Shown here piece after piece: positions 34,036-44,736 of a stretch of DNA of 64,000 nt. Source of the stretch: Lactifluus volemus (Eukaryota; Basidiomycota; Agaricomycetes; Russulales; Russulaceae); the NCBI GenBank assembly GCA_022376515.1, contig WTXI01000045.1, forward strand, positions 1 through 64,000, read 5' to 3'. The position numbers were made by a program, and so were the translations under genes. The number at the start of each line of letters is the position of its first letter. The first letter of the stretch is position 1. The notes beneath the pieces are model-generated. The model made no database searches. It had not been told where the DNA came from and saw nothing but the letters and a program-made list of their open reading frames with translations.

Positions 34036-35051
34036 TGAAAGCGGGGAACTCTCCCTGCTTGTGAGTTCAAATAGAGTTGGGAAGAGGGATCAGAGGGGCA
34101 AAAGAGGAGAAAGAGGAAGAGCGGCGGCAGGAGGGAGAAGAACGCGTAGAAGTCCCAAGTCGGGGGATCTAAGCGAGATAGAGCGATAAGAGGAGGATAG
34201 ACGAGAACTTGAAGGTAACAGAGACTTGAGAGATTTTGAAGGAAACTTAGAGACAAGCTGTTTTCGAGAACAAGGGTGAGCGGCGTATTTTCGCTGGCTC
34301 GTTTGTACATTCCGAGGCTGTATTTAAGTACATTCGAGCCGTGTAATCTAAAAGGGGGGGGAAACGCGTCGAAGTCGGATGCATAGGTAAGTATCGAGGC
34401 TATCGGTGCGAAGACAAAGGCCATGAAAGTAAGAAAAATATATCGGAACTGAGATAGGTATGAAAGGGAGGAGACACGAAGCTAGGGCGAAGCGGAGAAC
34501 AAGGAGAAAGGGGACGAAATCATGAAAGGAAAAAGGGGACGAAAATAATCTTCGAAGTCGCGTGCACCCTCAGAATGCTTCACGGGATGCTCGCGGTCTC
34601 TTCGAGAGATCGTTAGGCCGTCAGCCTAGAACGTGGGCGCGGCGCGAGACACAGCACGCAGCCCGAGACAAAAGGGAGAAAGATAAGCACAAAAAGGGGA
34701 AAGATGCCATACTGAGCGAACAATGGAAAACGCGAGGCACACTAGCACGAAACGGGAGTCACAAGTCACGAGAGAGAACTCAGAAAATGAAAGAAACAAA
34801 GGAGAAAGGCAGAGAAACGTCGTGCGGCGCGAGGCCGCAGAGGACGGGAGTATGGCCGAGGCGTAGTCGGATCGTGGCCGAGGGCGATCGTGGCCCATTT
34901 CGAGATCAAAAACGCGCGAGAACGAGATCTAAACAGTCGAGGGATACGGCGAACGGTAGCACGAGTCGAGACGAGAAGAAACGTGAGTTTGTGCGTACTA
35001 AGTTGCACAAAAAAAGAGGTTTTCGGGGCCAGCCGCTAAGCTGACCCTACA
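34036..35051 (-). repeat. 5' LTR of the Ty3/Gypsy element
   Basis: 1,016 bp, same length and ends as the LTR at 26119-27134, with no difference noticed in the stretches compared and all chance open frames conserved. In the element's orientation it would hold the promoter for gag-pol. Confidence 0.95.
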
Positions 35052-36218
35052 CTATCAATGTCGAAACGTCGAGGGTCTGGTTGCAGAAACTAAGTGAGGT
35101 GTTACCGATATTTGTCGCTCATCACAGTGCGTCCATAACATTTCTTCATCCCAAGCTGTAATAAGTCTCATTTTTTTCGTCTTTTAGGTACAAAGAATAT
35201 CGCACGAATCACTGACCCAAAATACCACAAGGTACTCTGGGGTTATGCGTGGGCTGTAGGGGAGCTCTGCAATAAAGCAGTGAATCATGTCCCGATCTTA
35301 CCACATGGATTTGCTCCACCCGAACGTGGCTGGCTCGAGCGTGTTTGCTTTAGTCTGATGGCGCTGCTCATACAATGTGGGTTCACCCAATCATTACCAC
35401 TGCTCCAAGTTGGTGCTCTGTTGACAAGTATCCTTTTGATCGGTATGATAGGTGGCATAAAAACAGTCAAATCGATCTTCAATAATACCTGGAAGACTGA
35501 CTACTGGCAAGATCACTACATGTCGCATACTATAACGGAAAGATGGACTCCAAACTGGTTCCCTATATCCCAACCCCTGCTAAGCAAAGACACTTCGCTT
35601 ACGCACAGCCGTGTCTCACAGCGCTACTGTGCCGGCTTCATTATGCAACTGAGGATATTTCTTGACCTGATTGTATTCTGTGCTAACAAGCCTGACATGC
35701 TCCCGTCTCTTCCCACCCCATCTCTCTACTCTATTGATCGCGATTCGAGGTACAATGGGCCGTTCGAACTGGACCCGGATCCCTCATTCCCGCCATGGTT
35801 GCGAAATGGGCTAGTCGGGACCCCATTCGCTGACCTATCGTTTGATGCTAGCCGCCCATGGGGGGGCTACTACATTTACGTAGGGTATATTGAACCCGAC
35901 TTTCCAATGTTCTTTGACCTGCGTTTCGCGGAGCCTCCATTTTCAGAACCCGACTGCATATATTTCGATGGTGAGGGCCACGACGATGTGGGAGAGTTCT
36001 CACTACGGGGCTCGTGCGATACCCTAACAGGCGCAGTCTGGGCTTCCAAGGCGTACCGTGAGGTTGACTCACCCCACTGGTATTGGTCCGGTATGCTAAC
36101 GCCATTTGGGATGGTGGGGGTATGGGGCGAAGATGATTCTGGTGACGGCGGATGGTGGTGGGTATGGCCACGGGAGTGGAGCCTTGGGCCTGATGACCAG
36201 AGCGGTCACTCCCCATGA

Positions 36219-37283
36219 AGAGATTCAGTCACTCTTTGTAAGGAAGCTTAGAGACTTGGAAGAAAATGCTTGCTCCACGACCACTCCTCTCCCTTTTCCA
36301 CGTATCCCGATCTGCCTCCCAGACTTGCTTTTACTATAATGTCCAAACCTTATAGCTTTGACTACCACTTTCCTTCTTGGTATTATCCCGGTGTATATAC
36401 CTCTAATCCCCCCTTCATATCACAATTATCCCGCGTTCTCTCCTCTCATCCTCTGCGTGATCCTCTATAAGTGTCCTAGCATTTTCGAAAACCTCGCAGA
36501 AAGCCGAGCTCCAGCGTTGAGTACGTTGAGTATTAGTATTCGGTCCTATACATCTCCATCTCTCTTGTGTTGTAGGGTCTGCCTCGTGCCTACGCTCGGA
36601 TTCGACCCGTTTTGGCCGACATCGGGACGTTTCGGACATCACGGACATACAGGCGAGGTACTATTCCAATTTTAGATTGTCCTTTCTTAGTTCCATAAGT
36701 AGTTACTGTACTACTACTCATATACTTAAGGCTGCGAAATACACGGGGAAATCCCCAGCGAAAGCTCACCCCTCTTTTCCTTCCTTTTCAAACTCATGCG
36801 TGCTCTTCGGAGTACGTTTAGTGTCTCGACAGTGACTATATTTGTACTATGAGTCGTGCTTATTTCACCAAAGCTCGGGCCATGAGCTAACCATTCTTCC
36901 ACCATGCACGCCTTTTCTGCTCTCCCCCGATGCCAATGCTGACACCACTACCAAATATTTCACGTAGTGCACCATACCCCCTCTCTGCACCGCCGTGCTC
37001 ATGCTAGACACGACCTTCTCGAAAGCAAGGTATAATCATCAGTTAGCACCACAATGTCGCCGCCACCGTTGAAGCCCAACTTGAACCAAGACAACCCACC
37101 TATTTTCTTTCTAAGTTTTGCCTCTCGCACATAGTTTTATCTGAAGTTGACTCGTCATGTCCTTTGCCTCGCTCATGCATTTCCGAACGCCTACCTGAGG
37201 CTACCTCCGAACTCTTCCGTGGGCGTTAACTTTATTCCCACGCACATCCCCATTTTGGCATACCTCCGAGCTTGTCAAACTTG
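36219..37283. other. Intergenic, no gene seen
   Basis: Downstream of F-box gene 2. Only short frames without coding character occur. Nothing recognisable apart from poly-pyrimidine stretches. Confidence 0.45.
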
Positions 37284-37296
37284 CCCATGCTCCTCA

Positions 37297-37405
37297 GAGT
37301 ATGTTCACCTGGCTGCCCCAGCAAGTCTCAAATTCATGAACTTCTGATTACCAGTCAGAAGGTTGTGAGTTTGAGCCTCACTGGGGTAGCCAGTTGAATG
37401 TGCTC
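37297..37405 (+). other. tRNA-like cloverleaf within a long imperfect stem
   Basis: 37314-37392 can be laid out as a tRNA. The 7-bp acceptor is TGCCCCA (37314-37320) with TGGGGTA (37382-37388); the anticodon-type hairpin is CTTCTGA/TCAGAAG with loop TTACCAG (37341-37361); the T-arm GTGAG-TTTGAGC-CTCAC (37365-37381) is perfect; then G and CCA. The D-arm is not convincing, and the loop would give anticodon ACC, which is unusual. The acceptor pairing continues outward to about 24 bp including wobbles, so CCA may be part of a hairpin rather than a processed tRNA end. It is not called a functional tRNA gene. Confidence 0.5.
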
Positions 37406-37639
37406 ATCAGAGTAAATTCAGTATCCTCAAAGAACTGGTTCAGGGACCCTGGAAACTGTGTGAAAATAATCTTCCACCTGTTAAACAGGTACATGACAAT
37501 GATGTATTTTCTACTCCAAGTTAACAGTTTCACGAGTGCTTTGTAAAATCTGGTACTGTAACAGTGAATGGGAACGCAACTCGTCGTCAAAGATACACAG
37601 TCACGTCGCGTATGACAACAGGAAACATATTATCCATTG

Positions 37640-37820
37640 ATCATGCTCGATACCAAGTACTCACTTCCAAGCTCACGGTTGAAGTGTTTGTTAAGTACCT
37701 GACTGAGCACGCATTGGCCCACGAGCTCATACAATAGCAATACAATAGAAAAACAGTAGGGTATATTGTACTTTGCAAGAATGTAACGAGCGTGCTACTA
37801 GTACGACAATAAAATTTCCT
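37640..37820. repeat. Diverged partial copy of the TGTTGA-family LTR
   Basis: It shares with 16750-16945 the ordered blocks TACTCACTTC, GTTAA.TACCT, GCATTGGCC, TATTGTACTTTG.AAGAATGTA and AATAAAA. Ends and TSD are not recognisable. It abuts the 3' end of the secreted repeat-protein gene and may supply its 3' UTR. Confidence 0.55.
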
Positions 37821-37823
37821 TGA

Positions 37824-38797
37824 TTAATGGCCTGATTTATGGGAATGATGTACCCGCGACCCGCCCTTCTCAGCAGAGTGCTCAGTCACGGTCGGCTTGT
37901 CTTTCCCTTTCCCTTTCTCCTTGACTGAATCATGGGAATCTGGCCCCGCCCCGCCCATCTCAGCAGAATGCCCAGTTACGGCCTCCGACTTGTCTTTCCC
38001 CTTGACTGAATGAGAGTGTACCTGCGCCCCGCCTGTCTCAGCAGAGTGCTCAGTCACGGTCGCAGACTCGCCGTTCCCCTCGACTGAACTAGTGGAATGT
38101 AGCTCAGGCTGCGCGGGGTCCGTATCAGTAGAGTTCTCAGCCACCGGCGCTGACTTGTCTTTCCCCTTGCCTAGACTATCGGAATATAACCCCGCCAGGC
38201 CCGTCTCAGCAGGGTGCTCAGTCACGGTCGCCGACTCGTTGTTCCCCTCGACTGAACTCGTACTTGTGCCATTCGAGTCTGGCATACTGTCTTGGGTATA
38301 GGGGGTGCTGTCCACGTCTCAGGAAAGGAAGTATGAGGTAAATAATAGTAAAAACCCACTCTTTCGAACAAACGACCGGATATGAATTTTGCGCTTGCGT
38401 GATGATGCTCGAGAGGTTGGCATCGGGCTTTATACCGAGATCGGATGGGCAGCCGTGAATGATGTCGGACACGATTGAATAAATAGCTTGGGGAGGGCAT
38501 GCACCAGGGGAGTTGGAGCACAAGCCCTTCAACAAATCGGTGATGGCAACGGTAGGTTGGGCCTCGAAGGTGGCAGCGTGCTTGAGAATGCGAAAGAGCG
38601 TAGCACTATTGACACACTGGCCACCGGAAGCAGCAACAGCTTTATCAATGGTCGACAGGCACGATGATGAGGAGGTCAAGAAGCTGGAACTGTGAAAATG
38701 GGTGAAAAGGTCAGAGGAAAATCATGATGTGTCGAAGGAACACGCACGTTACAGAAGCAGCCAAAGTTGCGACGAAAGCCAACGGGTAGAGGAGCAT
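37824..38797 (-). CDS. Secreted protein with cysteine domain and tandem-repeat tail
   Basis: Exons 38797-38748, 38689-38370 and 38317-37824 join to 287 aa. A signal peptide (MLLYPLAFVATLAASVT) precedes a helical-looking domain of about 105 residues with five cysteines (SCLST, QCVN, GLCSN, GACPP, GCPS). The tail is Ser/Thr/Glu-rich, made of about five imperfect units of 27-37 residues around ATVTEHSAETGGA ... SVKGKDKS. The second intron has alternative donors; the chosen one (GTTCGA/CTGAG) keeps frame and gives VVYVDSTPYTQD. No membrane helix follows, so a soluble or wall-attached protein is likely. Family not recognised; the cysteine domain resembles, in general style, small secreted basidiomycete proteins. 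Confidence 0.65.
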
Positions 38798-39873
38798 GAC
38801 TAGTCGAGTTATGGAATTACCCTGTAAGGGACCTGTGTGGTTTATAACTGAACAAGTGCGTCTCAAGCTACTGCGTGTAGAGTAGTTATTGGGATTCCGA
38901 GTCGTGATGGACGAGATTAACGCAACACGCGAGAAGATGACGAGAAAGAGAGAAAAATAGAGGCCTCTAACAAGGTGGTATTTGATGTGTTTATGCAGTC
39001 CATTCGTAACCAACTAAAAAAAGTAAAGGAAGTGTTTCGGGTTGAGGATAGCGTCCTTGCCACCGATCAGTAACTGACAGTAAGAAATAAGTGAGGTGAC
39101 GCCTTGTTGCGAGACGTCGCCCGAGGGTACTTCATAAGTAAACCATAGGGTGAGATGAGAAGCATGAGGTGGTGACGATTGACCGACGGGTGGCCCTCGG
39201 CCCGAGGGTGCCGTGACATTGCATGGCCCAGGCCATCCTTTCTTTAGTATCCGATCCGTCCTTGCCGTCCGTCATCTCGCTAAAATTCTAGAGCGTCAAT
39301 GGTGAGGGTCAACTGGAATCATGTCTTTAATAAACACACAGTATTCGCGCTCCAGTTAAGAGTTGTGCAGCTCCTCATTTAAAAGCTCCACTAGCAAACT
39401 AGTCGATCACTTGAAGTGCCGTGGCTTCTCTTTATTACAGTCGGTATGGATATGCCTTCAACTTGAATTGTCCCTCCCAACCATTGTTCACGGACTGACT
39501 GTATTCAGCTAGGTAGCACTACTCCGGAATTAGTGCAACAGTCTGAGGTGCAGTACTGATCGAGTTGACAACTCGATGTAACTTGCACCTACTAGTACTA
39601 CTTGACAGCTTGACCTATTACTTGTAGGGCTCCACGTCTACCATTTACGGTGCGTGGTCGTAAAAAGACGGGTTTGTTATAGATATGGCTGCGAAAAATA
39701 AATACAGTGCCAGATCGTGATTACGGACCAGAGGAGGAAAGATCATTTATTTTCAGCTCATCAACGACGTGGTGAGAGTGGTAGAAGTTGTGCAGTGCGT
39801 GGGAACGTCAATGTGTCCAACCGATCATCAAGGTGTGTTTCTCCCCTGGATGCTGTAGGCTTGTTGCCACAGC
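38798..39873. other. Intergenic, no gene seen
   Basis: About 1.1 kb without coding character. Contains ATGTCTTTAATAAA near 39319, resembling the polyadenylation-like end of the TGTTGA-family LTR, perhaps another remnant. Confidence 0.4.
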
Positions 39874-41460
39874 ATGTTCTCAGTTGGTAGGTTTGTATAT
39901 CGTCTTAGCATGGTCCGCCTCCTAATCGAACGAGGCGCGGATGTGAACTCCCGCGACAAAAATGGGTGGACTCCTTGCCACACAGCATCACAAGGCGGAC
40001 ACCTTGACGTTGTCAAATTGTTACTTCAGCATGGTACGGCGGTCGAAGTGAGGCAAAGCAGCAAACGCCTTTGGCCTTGGCGGCGGCACAGGGCGGTCTC
40101 GGAGTTGCGTGTTACCTCATCGAGCGCGGTGCCGATGTCAATTCTTGTGATGTCAATGGCTGGACTCGGCTTCACTCGGCATCAAGGTATGGTCATCACA
40201 ATATCACACAGCTTGCTCGATCACAGCGCTGTGTGTTGGCTGCGAGACTTGATGTCGTCCCGAGTGAGATAGTAGGGGAATGGGAAGTATGAGGAGTGAG
40301 GAGAGACGGGGATTCGAAACGCTTAGTCGTAACGCGGGACTCGAAACGTTGAGACTTGTCGAGGGGAAATACTAAAGCTTAGAGATCGCACGAAAGAGAG
40401 AAAGAGAACACAGGAATGATGATGATTTTAGAGGAGAAATCTAGGTCTATATATACAGGACAGATAATAGAAAGTAAGCTATTAGGAACAAAGGGGAAAG
40501 CGAGTGCTTTGACTGTGGTGTAAAGGGAGAGCCTTGCAGCGTGTGGTGTGAGGTTGGCATTGTGTTGAGGGTCGTGGCGATGCCGAAAGGTGGATAGAAA
40601 AAGCGTCTAGTGAAAGGGGTGTGGTGAGGTAGGAAAAGCGAGAAGCACATGGGCGGTGGTCATGGCGTTTGCGGCTGTGCACCGAGGTCACCTTACAGCG
40701 CGGACGTGAATACTCAGAAAGACGATCGCTGGACCTCTCTGCATCTCGCTGCAGGAAACGGGAACATCGAGGTTGTGCAGCTACACGGTGAACGTGGAGC
40801 AAATATGACCATTCGAAATGAAAAGAAAGAGACTCCTCTGGAGCTAGCAGTGACCGCAAGGAAACTCGATATTGTACGCTTGCTAGCCGGGCGTCAGGCT
40901 CTGTTTCCTATGGGAAATGGAAATCTTAATGATCGTCCATCACCACAGAATCGCGGGAAAAGCACAGACGTCTTGCAAGGAACTAGGACGGTTTCATTGC
41001 ATCGTGCGTCGGAAATCGGGGATGTCGACATCGTAAAGTTTTTACTCGACCATGTGCAGATGTCAATAAACGGAACGCAAACTATGAAACACCACTGGAT
41101 TTGGCATCAAGCCATGGGAAGCTTGAAGTTGCACGCTTGCACATTGAGCGCGTTGCGGAAGTGAACTGCCGCGACAAGGCTGGGTGGACTCCATTGCATG
41201 GGGTATCACGATTTGGGCGCGCTGACGTCGCGTTGTTGCTTCTCGGCCATGGTGCAGATGTAAATGCAGAGAAGCAGGATCACTGGACGCCATTACATCT
41301 GGCGTCATACAATGGCCACTTGGACATCGTCCAGATGCTACTTGAACGTGGCGCAAGCGTACATCTTCGAAACGGCGATGGCCGAACCCCATTGCAAACG
41401 GCTTTGGCAAAGGGATATGGAAGGATTGCGTGGTTGTTGTTGAACTATGGATCGCGTTGA
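39874..41460 (+). pseudogene. Ankyrin-repeat relic of an NLR-type gene
   Basis: Ankyrin units are readable in several frames: LLIERGADVNSRDKNGWTP (39910), the next shifted in the 40071 frame (LIERGADVNSCDVNGWT), then DVNTQKDDRWTSLHLAAGNG after the LTR, and a last set to LLLNYGSR at 41460. At least two frameshifts and the LTR at 40230-40697 break it, and no NACHT or N-terminal domain remains. The final repeats match the C-terminal end of gene B (HGADVNA.KQD.W.P.HL), so this is the tail of a former member of the same family located 14-18 kb from the present cluster. Confidence 0.8.
40226..40701. repeat. Solo LTR with TSD GCGC inside the ankyrin relic
   Basis: The ankyrin sequence ...GATCACAGCGC breaks at TGTGTGTTGG (40230) and resumes after ...CACCTTACA (40697) with GCGCGGACGTG. 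TG...CA ends, 468 bp, and 4-bp flanks GCGC fit a solo LTR, although ACAGCGC is shared by both sides and other boundaries are possible. It contains CTATATATAC (40448), a TATA-like box. On the minus strand it starts TGTAAGGT, resembling TGTAGGGT of the complete Gypsy element. Confidence 0.72.
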
Positions 41461-41975
41461 TCGGGCAGTCGCTCCCTCGTGCGAGGGTCATTCATTAATC
41501 CTAGGTGTGTCATTCTCTTAGCGCTTTACCGTTGACAGTATGCTGACCTCAATCTCTTACCATGTGACTAGATAATGTTCGGTCTGTTCGCGGGAGGAGT
41601 GCCGAGAGATTTCTCTGATGGACAAGCGCCTTGATGAGCGCGCCACGGTTAACCTAGAAAGAAGGTATGAGGATGATCGTGTCGCGCTCAATCGATAAGC
41701 GCAGTGAACTTGAGGACCCAGAGGACGAAGCTCGGCGAAGGACGGTTGGGCTTTGAGGCTTTATAATATCTGTAGTATGTCTGGCAGCTTGAATTAGCAA
41801 TCACTAAAAGTTAGTTTTGAGTCGTACGGCAGCGGCAGTCTGAGTTACGACAGCATGCCCTCGAAACTCGCGCTCACAGGCGCGGTTCACGCCGCGCCGG
41901 AACAGACTCGGGCACGCTCAGGCACGGACATGTGGTGCCAGTGGCACACCGACCACAGGCCAGACTCAGACTTTG
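41461..41975. other. Intergenic; probable promoter of F-box gene 3
   Basis: No gene seen. The final 90 bp resemble the sequence before F-box gene 2. Confidence 0.45.
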
Positions 41976-43536
41976 ATGAACACACCGCTTCCTTTGGATT
42001 TTTTCTACGAGATCGCTCTCCATGTCCCTCACACAAGGGATATCCTTGCTTTGGCACTAACCAACCGTTCCATACGTTCTGCCTTATTGACCTCGGTTCT
42101 TTTCAAGTCACGGCTATCATTACAAGGATGGGACGTGAGTGCATGGCAAGATGAAGACGACAACGCTCAGTTTTCCAGGGATTGGAAGCACTGGATGCGT
42201 ATCGATTATGGATATAACAGGACTCTTCAACTTTTTGAAGAAGCTGCCACGGAAGACAACTTAGTTCAACACCATACATATCCAAGTGTTGGCGATACGA
42301 CATCGGTGGAAGTACCTAGTCCTGGTATTTCCGCAGACGCACAGAACACAAGCACTGGCCCTTTCTCAGTTCTCAATGAAAAAGCGATACGGATCTGGTT
42401 GCAGAAATTAAGTGAGGTTTTACCAATGTTTATCTCTCATCACAGTGCGTCCACAATACCACCTCTTCCTGAATGAAAAATCTCATCCCTCGCTCTTTTT
42501 CTAGGTGCAGAGAACATTTCACGAATCACCGACCCAAAGTACCACAAGGAACTCTGGGCTTATGCATGGGCTGTGGTGGAACTCTGCTGTGGCATGTCGA
42601 GACCGCTACACGAGCAAGTGCCATCCGAGTGTGGTTGGTTCGAGCGTGCTTGCTTTAGCCTGATAGCGCTTCTCATTCAAAGTGAGTCTGCCCAACTGTG
42701 AACTCTACTCAGCACTCTGTTGACGAGTGTCCTTTTAATTTGGTTGCGGTACGATAGGTAACATAAACATGGTCAAATCTATCATCAGTGATGTCTCGGA
42801 AACCATCTACTCGGCCATGTACCTCCAGGCTTTCTGGGCTATGGAAAGCCAGTCTATGGTCTGGTTCTCCACGTCCCAGCTCCTATTAAGCAAAGACACT
42901 ACGCTTACGCCCCAGCGCGTCAAGGAGCGTTACTGTGCCAGCTTCGTTATGCAAACGAGGATATATCTCCAACTGATTTCGGAGGGTACCGATTCATACC
43001 TATCTCTCAGCGCACCGTCGCTTTACTCTATGAACCCCGCTTCAAGGTACAGCAGACCGGTCGAAATGAATTCGGATGCTATGTCTCCATTGCCATGGCT
43101 ACAAAATGGGCTGGCTGGGACCCCCCTCGCCGGCCTGTCATCTGATGCAGGCCGCCCGTGGGCAGGCTACTACACTTACAGGGGGCTTAGAGAATTTGAT
43201 CCCCCGATGTACTTTGACCTGCGTTCTGCGACACCTCCCCGGACCGCTTTGGTAGAACCCCACTGCGTATATTTTGACGGCGAAGGCTCCGACCATGTGG
43301 GGAACTTCTCCCTTCGGGGATCGTGCCACACTCTAACGGGTGCAGTCTGGGCTTCAAAGACGTACCATGATGTAGGACCCCAGTGGTTTTGGTCTGGTAT
43401 GTTAACGCCATTTGGGATGGTGGGAGTATGGGGCGGCGACGACGGCGGGTTTATGGATGGCGGCTGGTGGTGGGTTTGGCCACGGGAGTGGAGCCCCAGG
43501 CCTGGTGCTGCTGCGGGAAGCGGTAAGTCTCTGTAA
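41976..43536 (+). CDS. F-box-like protein, paralogue 3 (intact)
   Basis: Exons 41976-42444, 42505-42681 and 42758-43536 join to 474 aa. The start NTPLPLDFFYEIALHVPHTRDIL ... LTNRSIRSALL is F-box-like. Then come WKHWMRIDYGYNRTLQLFEE, IRIWLQKLSEVLP, ISRITDPKYHKELWAYAWAVVELC, and WFERACFSLIALLIQ. The C-terminal module has RYSRPVEMNSD, WLQNGLAGTPLAGLSSDAGRPW, FDGEGSDHVGNFSLRGSC, TPFGMVGVWGGDDGG and GGWWWVWPREW. Both introns sit at the same codons and phases as in paralogues 1 and 2. A role as substrate adaptor of an SCF ubiquitin ligase is the usual one for the family; the substrate is unknown. This copy is closest to the disrupted paralogue 2 and may cover its function. Confidence 0.8.
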
Positions 43537-44186
43537 AAGGATTGTAAGTCACTCATGTCGTAACGAGATCTGCATTGTATTTTGTATTAGTACCCTGAAC
43601 GTGTAAAGTATTAGCGGTTTCGTACGCACTCCGTTTCTGCACTCCCCTCCTGTGTCAACACCCACTATCAAAATGTCTCACATAGTGAGTGTCTCATCAT
43701 ACCCTTGTATCTGTCTGCAGCGGGCCACTGTTGTGCTCAACATGTTAGACACAGCTGCCCACCCAGCCGCGCGGCCAATTGAGGATCACCTTCCGGCCGT
43801 CGTTTAAGAGACAGAGAGAACAGTTGTCCGGTCCTACTGACTGGTGTTCAACAAGACTGGAACACCATCATATCCCTCACCACAAGCTCTGTCAGCCCAT
43901 CCCCGTTATACAACATATAACGGTGTTGCTGCGGGAGCGAAGCACAGGACATGGCGGCACTGACATTACCACGGGAAGGCTGTTAGGGTTAATATGTACC
44001 GTGTGGTATAGGAGAGCCGCGTCGGCACTGGCAGGGGGCTCGATCCTGTTGATAGTGGCTGGAGGGCCGTTTATGATGGACAAATCGGGTTATACTAGTA
44101 AACCCCTCTGCGAAATGAGACTCAGAGACTCAGACTTTCAAGTCTTCTGTAGCCTCTGGTCTTACTACACTGCCCAGCCTTTTTCT
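43537..44186. other. Intergenic, no gene seen
   Basis: No convincing frame or repeat. Short open frames lack splice context. Confidence 0.4.
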
Positions 44187-44336
44187 TACCATGCTGACCC
44201 AACAGGCCTGACCTATCAAAATCAATGATATGGATCTGTAATGCATCAACCCCACCTGTAGGGGATCTAGGGTTGATGGATTACAGATCCACATGATCGA
44301 CTTTGACTGGTCAGGCCTCATTGGGTCAGCATGGTA
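44187..44336. repeat. 150-bp fold-back inverted repeat
   Basis: Arms of about 66 bp (44187-44253 and 44270-44336) are imperfect inverted copies, from TACCATGCTGACCCAA at the outer ends to GGATCTGTAAT.CATCAACCC near the centre, with a loop of about 16 bases. The size fits a MITE-type fold-back or a hairpin-RNA source. No clear TSD. Confidence 0.75.
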
Positions 44337-44372
44337 CCCAGAGAGATGGTGGACCATGACAGGAAAATGATA

Positions 44373-44736
44373 GATCTTGTTGGGAGTGCAGCCTCGCAAG
44401 GTGCAAGTCGAGCGACGGCTTCGTGGTCACATGTCACATGATGCGTGACACTGATACCCACAGACTTTCCACATTCCATAGAGTAAGTGGTAAGTTACAG
44501 AGAACTAAGTAAATGAAGGAGAGACTAACCTCAGTCTGTAAAAGAAAAGACTGAGGTGATGTGAACACAGTGTCTACACTATATAGGGAATTCAACTGAG
44601 GTCAGATTTCAAGGGGATTAAACTACTGTATAAGGAGATAATAAAATTGACTGAGTAGCCTTAGTGTCTCACTCCAATAGGTTAGAACAATACAGTCCTT
44701 TCTTTTACAGACTGAGTGTCTCACTCCAATAGATCT
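44373..44736. repeat. Solo LTR (TGTTGG...CCAATA) with TSD GATCT
   Basis: 44378 TGTTGGG to 44731 CCAATA, 354 bp, flanked by GATCT at 44373-44377 and 44732-44736. Start, GCAGCCTCGCAAG block, CCTCAGTC/GACTGAGG motif and end are shared with the LTR at 13151-15002. An internal duplication repeats TGTCTCACTCCAATA at about 44664 and 44717. Confidence 0.78.

Larger units (their letters stand above)
26119..35051 (-). mobile_element. Complete Ty3/Gypsy LTR retrotransposon
   Basis: The 8,933-bp element has 1,016-bp LTRs at both ends. In minus orientation the order is 5' LTR (35051-34036), primer site, Gag-Protease (33972-30370), RT-RNaseH-integrase (30481-27149), purine tract, 3' LTR (27134-26119). Integrase after RNase H is the Ty3/Gypsy order. 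Both frames are open over their full lengths and the LTRs look identical wherever I compared them, so insertion was very recent and the copy may be competent. It sits inside F-box gene 2, antisense to it. Confidence 0.95.
25769..36218 (+). pseudogene. F-box-like gene, paralogue 2, interrupted by a Ty3/Gypsy element
   Basis: The 5' part, 25769-26118 (LPLDFFYEVALHLSHTRDVL, WKHWMRIDYAYSRTLQLFEE), stops where the LTR begins. The 3' part resumes at 35052 and includes RVWLQKLSEVLP, a GTGCGT donor, exon with ISRITDPKYHK, a further intron, and the C-terminal module FDGEGHDDVGEFSLRGSC, TPFGMVGVWG, GGWWWVWPREW, ending 36218. All parts found in the intact paralogue at 41976 are present and the splice sites are preserved, so the gene was probably working until the insertion. 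CTAT flanks the insertion on both sides. Unless the whole element is spliced or read through, no full protein is expected. Confidence 0.85.

Noticed and set aside
37314..37392. Functional tRNA gene.
   Set aside because: D-arm does not pair, anticodon would be ACC, and the acceptor stem continues well beyond 7 bp.
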